Part shown: in pieces, positions 6,990 through 7,355 of the stretch
How positions within the stretch are numbered: the first letter of the stretch is position 1
How the letters are laid out: each line of letters begins with the position of its first letter
Origin: an uncultured cyanobacterium
Lineage (GTDB): Bacteria; Cyanobacteriota; Cyanobacteriia; PCC-6307; Cyanobiaceae
Direction: 5' to 3'
NCBI GenBank assembly: GCA_903831165.1
Contig: CAIKWV010000482.1
Span: forward strand, 1 to 7,355
DNA: 7,355 nt
Program-made: the position numbers and the translations under genes
Notes under the pieces: generated by a model
What the model saw: only the letters and a program-made list of their open reading frames with translations
Database searches by the model: none
What the model was told of the DNA's origin: nothing

Positions 6990-7121
6990 AGGGAATCAGT
7001 CGAATCTTGGAGGCATTGGCTAAGGGCGCCTCCAATAATCAGTATACAATAGAGGCCTCGCCATCTTAAAATGCCGCCAACGAGGTGGATGCGCAAGAAA
7101 GTATTGCATCAGTTGTCTTGA
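6975..7121. other. Gap between the NicX-like gene and the IS1595-type transposase
   Basis: This holds the 7007-7035 hairpin, the 8-bp palindrome GAGGCCTC near 7053, and CCTCG/CGAGG arms near 7056-7060 and 7081-7085. One end of the IS1595-family element must fall here or just outside. No further gene is seen. Confidence 0.4.
7007..7035. terminator. Strong hairpin after the NicX-like gene, possible terminator
   Basis: TTGGAGGC (7007-7014) and GCCTCCAA (7028-7035) pair perfectly over 8 bp with a 13-base loop, 33 bases after the stop codon. The following sequence (taatcagta) is AT-rich but not a T-run. It lies between the NicX-like gene and the convergent IS1595-type transposase, so it could end transcripts from either side. 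It might instead be part of the IS terminus. Confidence 0.4.
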
Positions 7122-7355
7122 TTACCCATAAACCTCCGCGACCCTGAGATTCCGTTCTGTCAGCGGCAAACAGAAGCAGACCGCATTGGCGATCCGTTCG
7201 GTCATCCCAGCCATCGAGAAGCGACGGTTGAATCGGAAGCTGTAGCCGCCCAGGTAACGCCTGGTGTACTTCTCAAAGTTGAATGCATGGAAGGTTCCGC
7301 TGAAGCTGGTCTTGAGGTTGCCCAGCAGGGTGTTGATCCAGCGGAACTGCGGCAG
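7122..7355 (-). CDS. IS1595-family transposase, C-terminal 77 residues, cut by the window edge
   Basis: Read from the right edge on the minus strand, the frame gives LPQFRWINTLLGNLKTSFSG, then TFHAFNFEKYTRRYLGGYSF and RFNRRFSMAGMTERIANAV, ending at TAA 7124-7122. The W-(I/V)-N-T-LLGN-LK-T, G-T-(F/Y)-HAF and Y-x-FRFNRRF pattern is typical of the C-terminal end of the IS1595 (ISXO2-like) DDE transposases, including the region of the last catalytic residue and after. The start and catalytic core lie outside the window, so intactness cannot be judged. It is transcribed towards the NicX-like gene. The element's terminal repeat should lie in about 6990-7121, but I cannot define it without the other end. 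Confidence 0.83.
   Translation of the reverse strand: MPQFRWINTLLGNLKTSFSGTFHAFNFEKYTRRYLGGYSFRFNRRFSMAGMTERIANAVCFCLPLTERNLRVAEVYG

Noticed and set aside
6972..7121. Search for the IS1595 terminal inverted repeat and target-site duplication
   Set aside because: Several GC-rich inverted repeats occur, but without the other end of the element none can be assigned.
1..7355. tRNA, rRNA, CRISPR array, riboswitch or toxin-antitoxin pair
   Set aside because: No cloverleaf, repeat-spacer pattern, conserved riboswitch core or paired small genes were seen by eye on either strand.

Overview
The window looks like a piece of a GC-rich bacterial chromosome, most likely a cyanobacterium of the Synechococcus/Cyanobium type. 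The evidence is the very GC-rich mnmE at the left, a broken isochorismate synthase whose N-terminal half reads like the cyanobacterial phylloquinone enzyme, and one HIP1 octamer (GCGATCGC). This assignment is an inference from sequence style, not from a database search.

Layout. (1) 1-1112 is the 3' part of mnmE, a tRNA-modifying GTPase, intact to its CIGK C-terminus. (2) 1146-2380 is a decayed ISAs1-family insertion sequence, recognisable by its paired terminal inverted repeats. Its transposase carries one in-frame stop and two compensating frameshifts. (3) 2368-2538 on the minus strand is a small GC-rich open frame abutting, and ended by, the right IS end; it may be the stub of a disrupted gene. 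(4) From about 2640 to 7000 the base composition drops from very GC-rich to roughly 45-50% GC. This block holds three plus-strand genes: a YeeE/YedE-family membrane protein (sulfur-compound transport family), an isochorismate synthase (menF-type) split by one frameshift, and a NicX/aminopeptidase-T-like metalloenzyme with an H/HxD metal site. (5) 7122-7355 on the minus strand is the C-terminal end of an IS1595-family transposase that runs off the window.

The three genes of the low-GC block share orientation but are separated by 269 and 447 bases, so they are not a tight operon. With transposase remnants on both sides, the block is best read as an acquired or rearranged accessory segment. An isochorismate-forming enzyme next to a NicX-like protein (a family including a pyridine-ring-cleaving dioxygenase) could mean a small aromatic-metabolite pathway. 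That is speculative, and the frameshift in the synthase argues that any such pathway may be decaying unless the frameshift is a sequencing error. I see no tRNA, rRNA, CRISPR array or replication origin.
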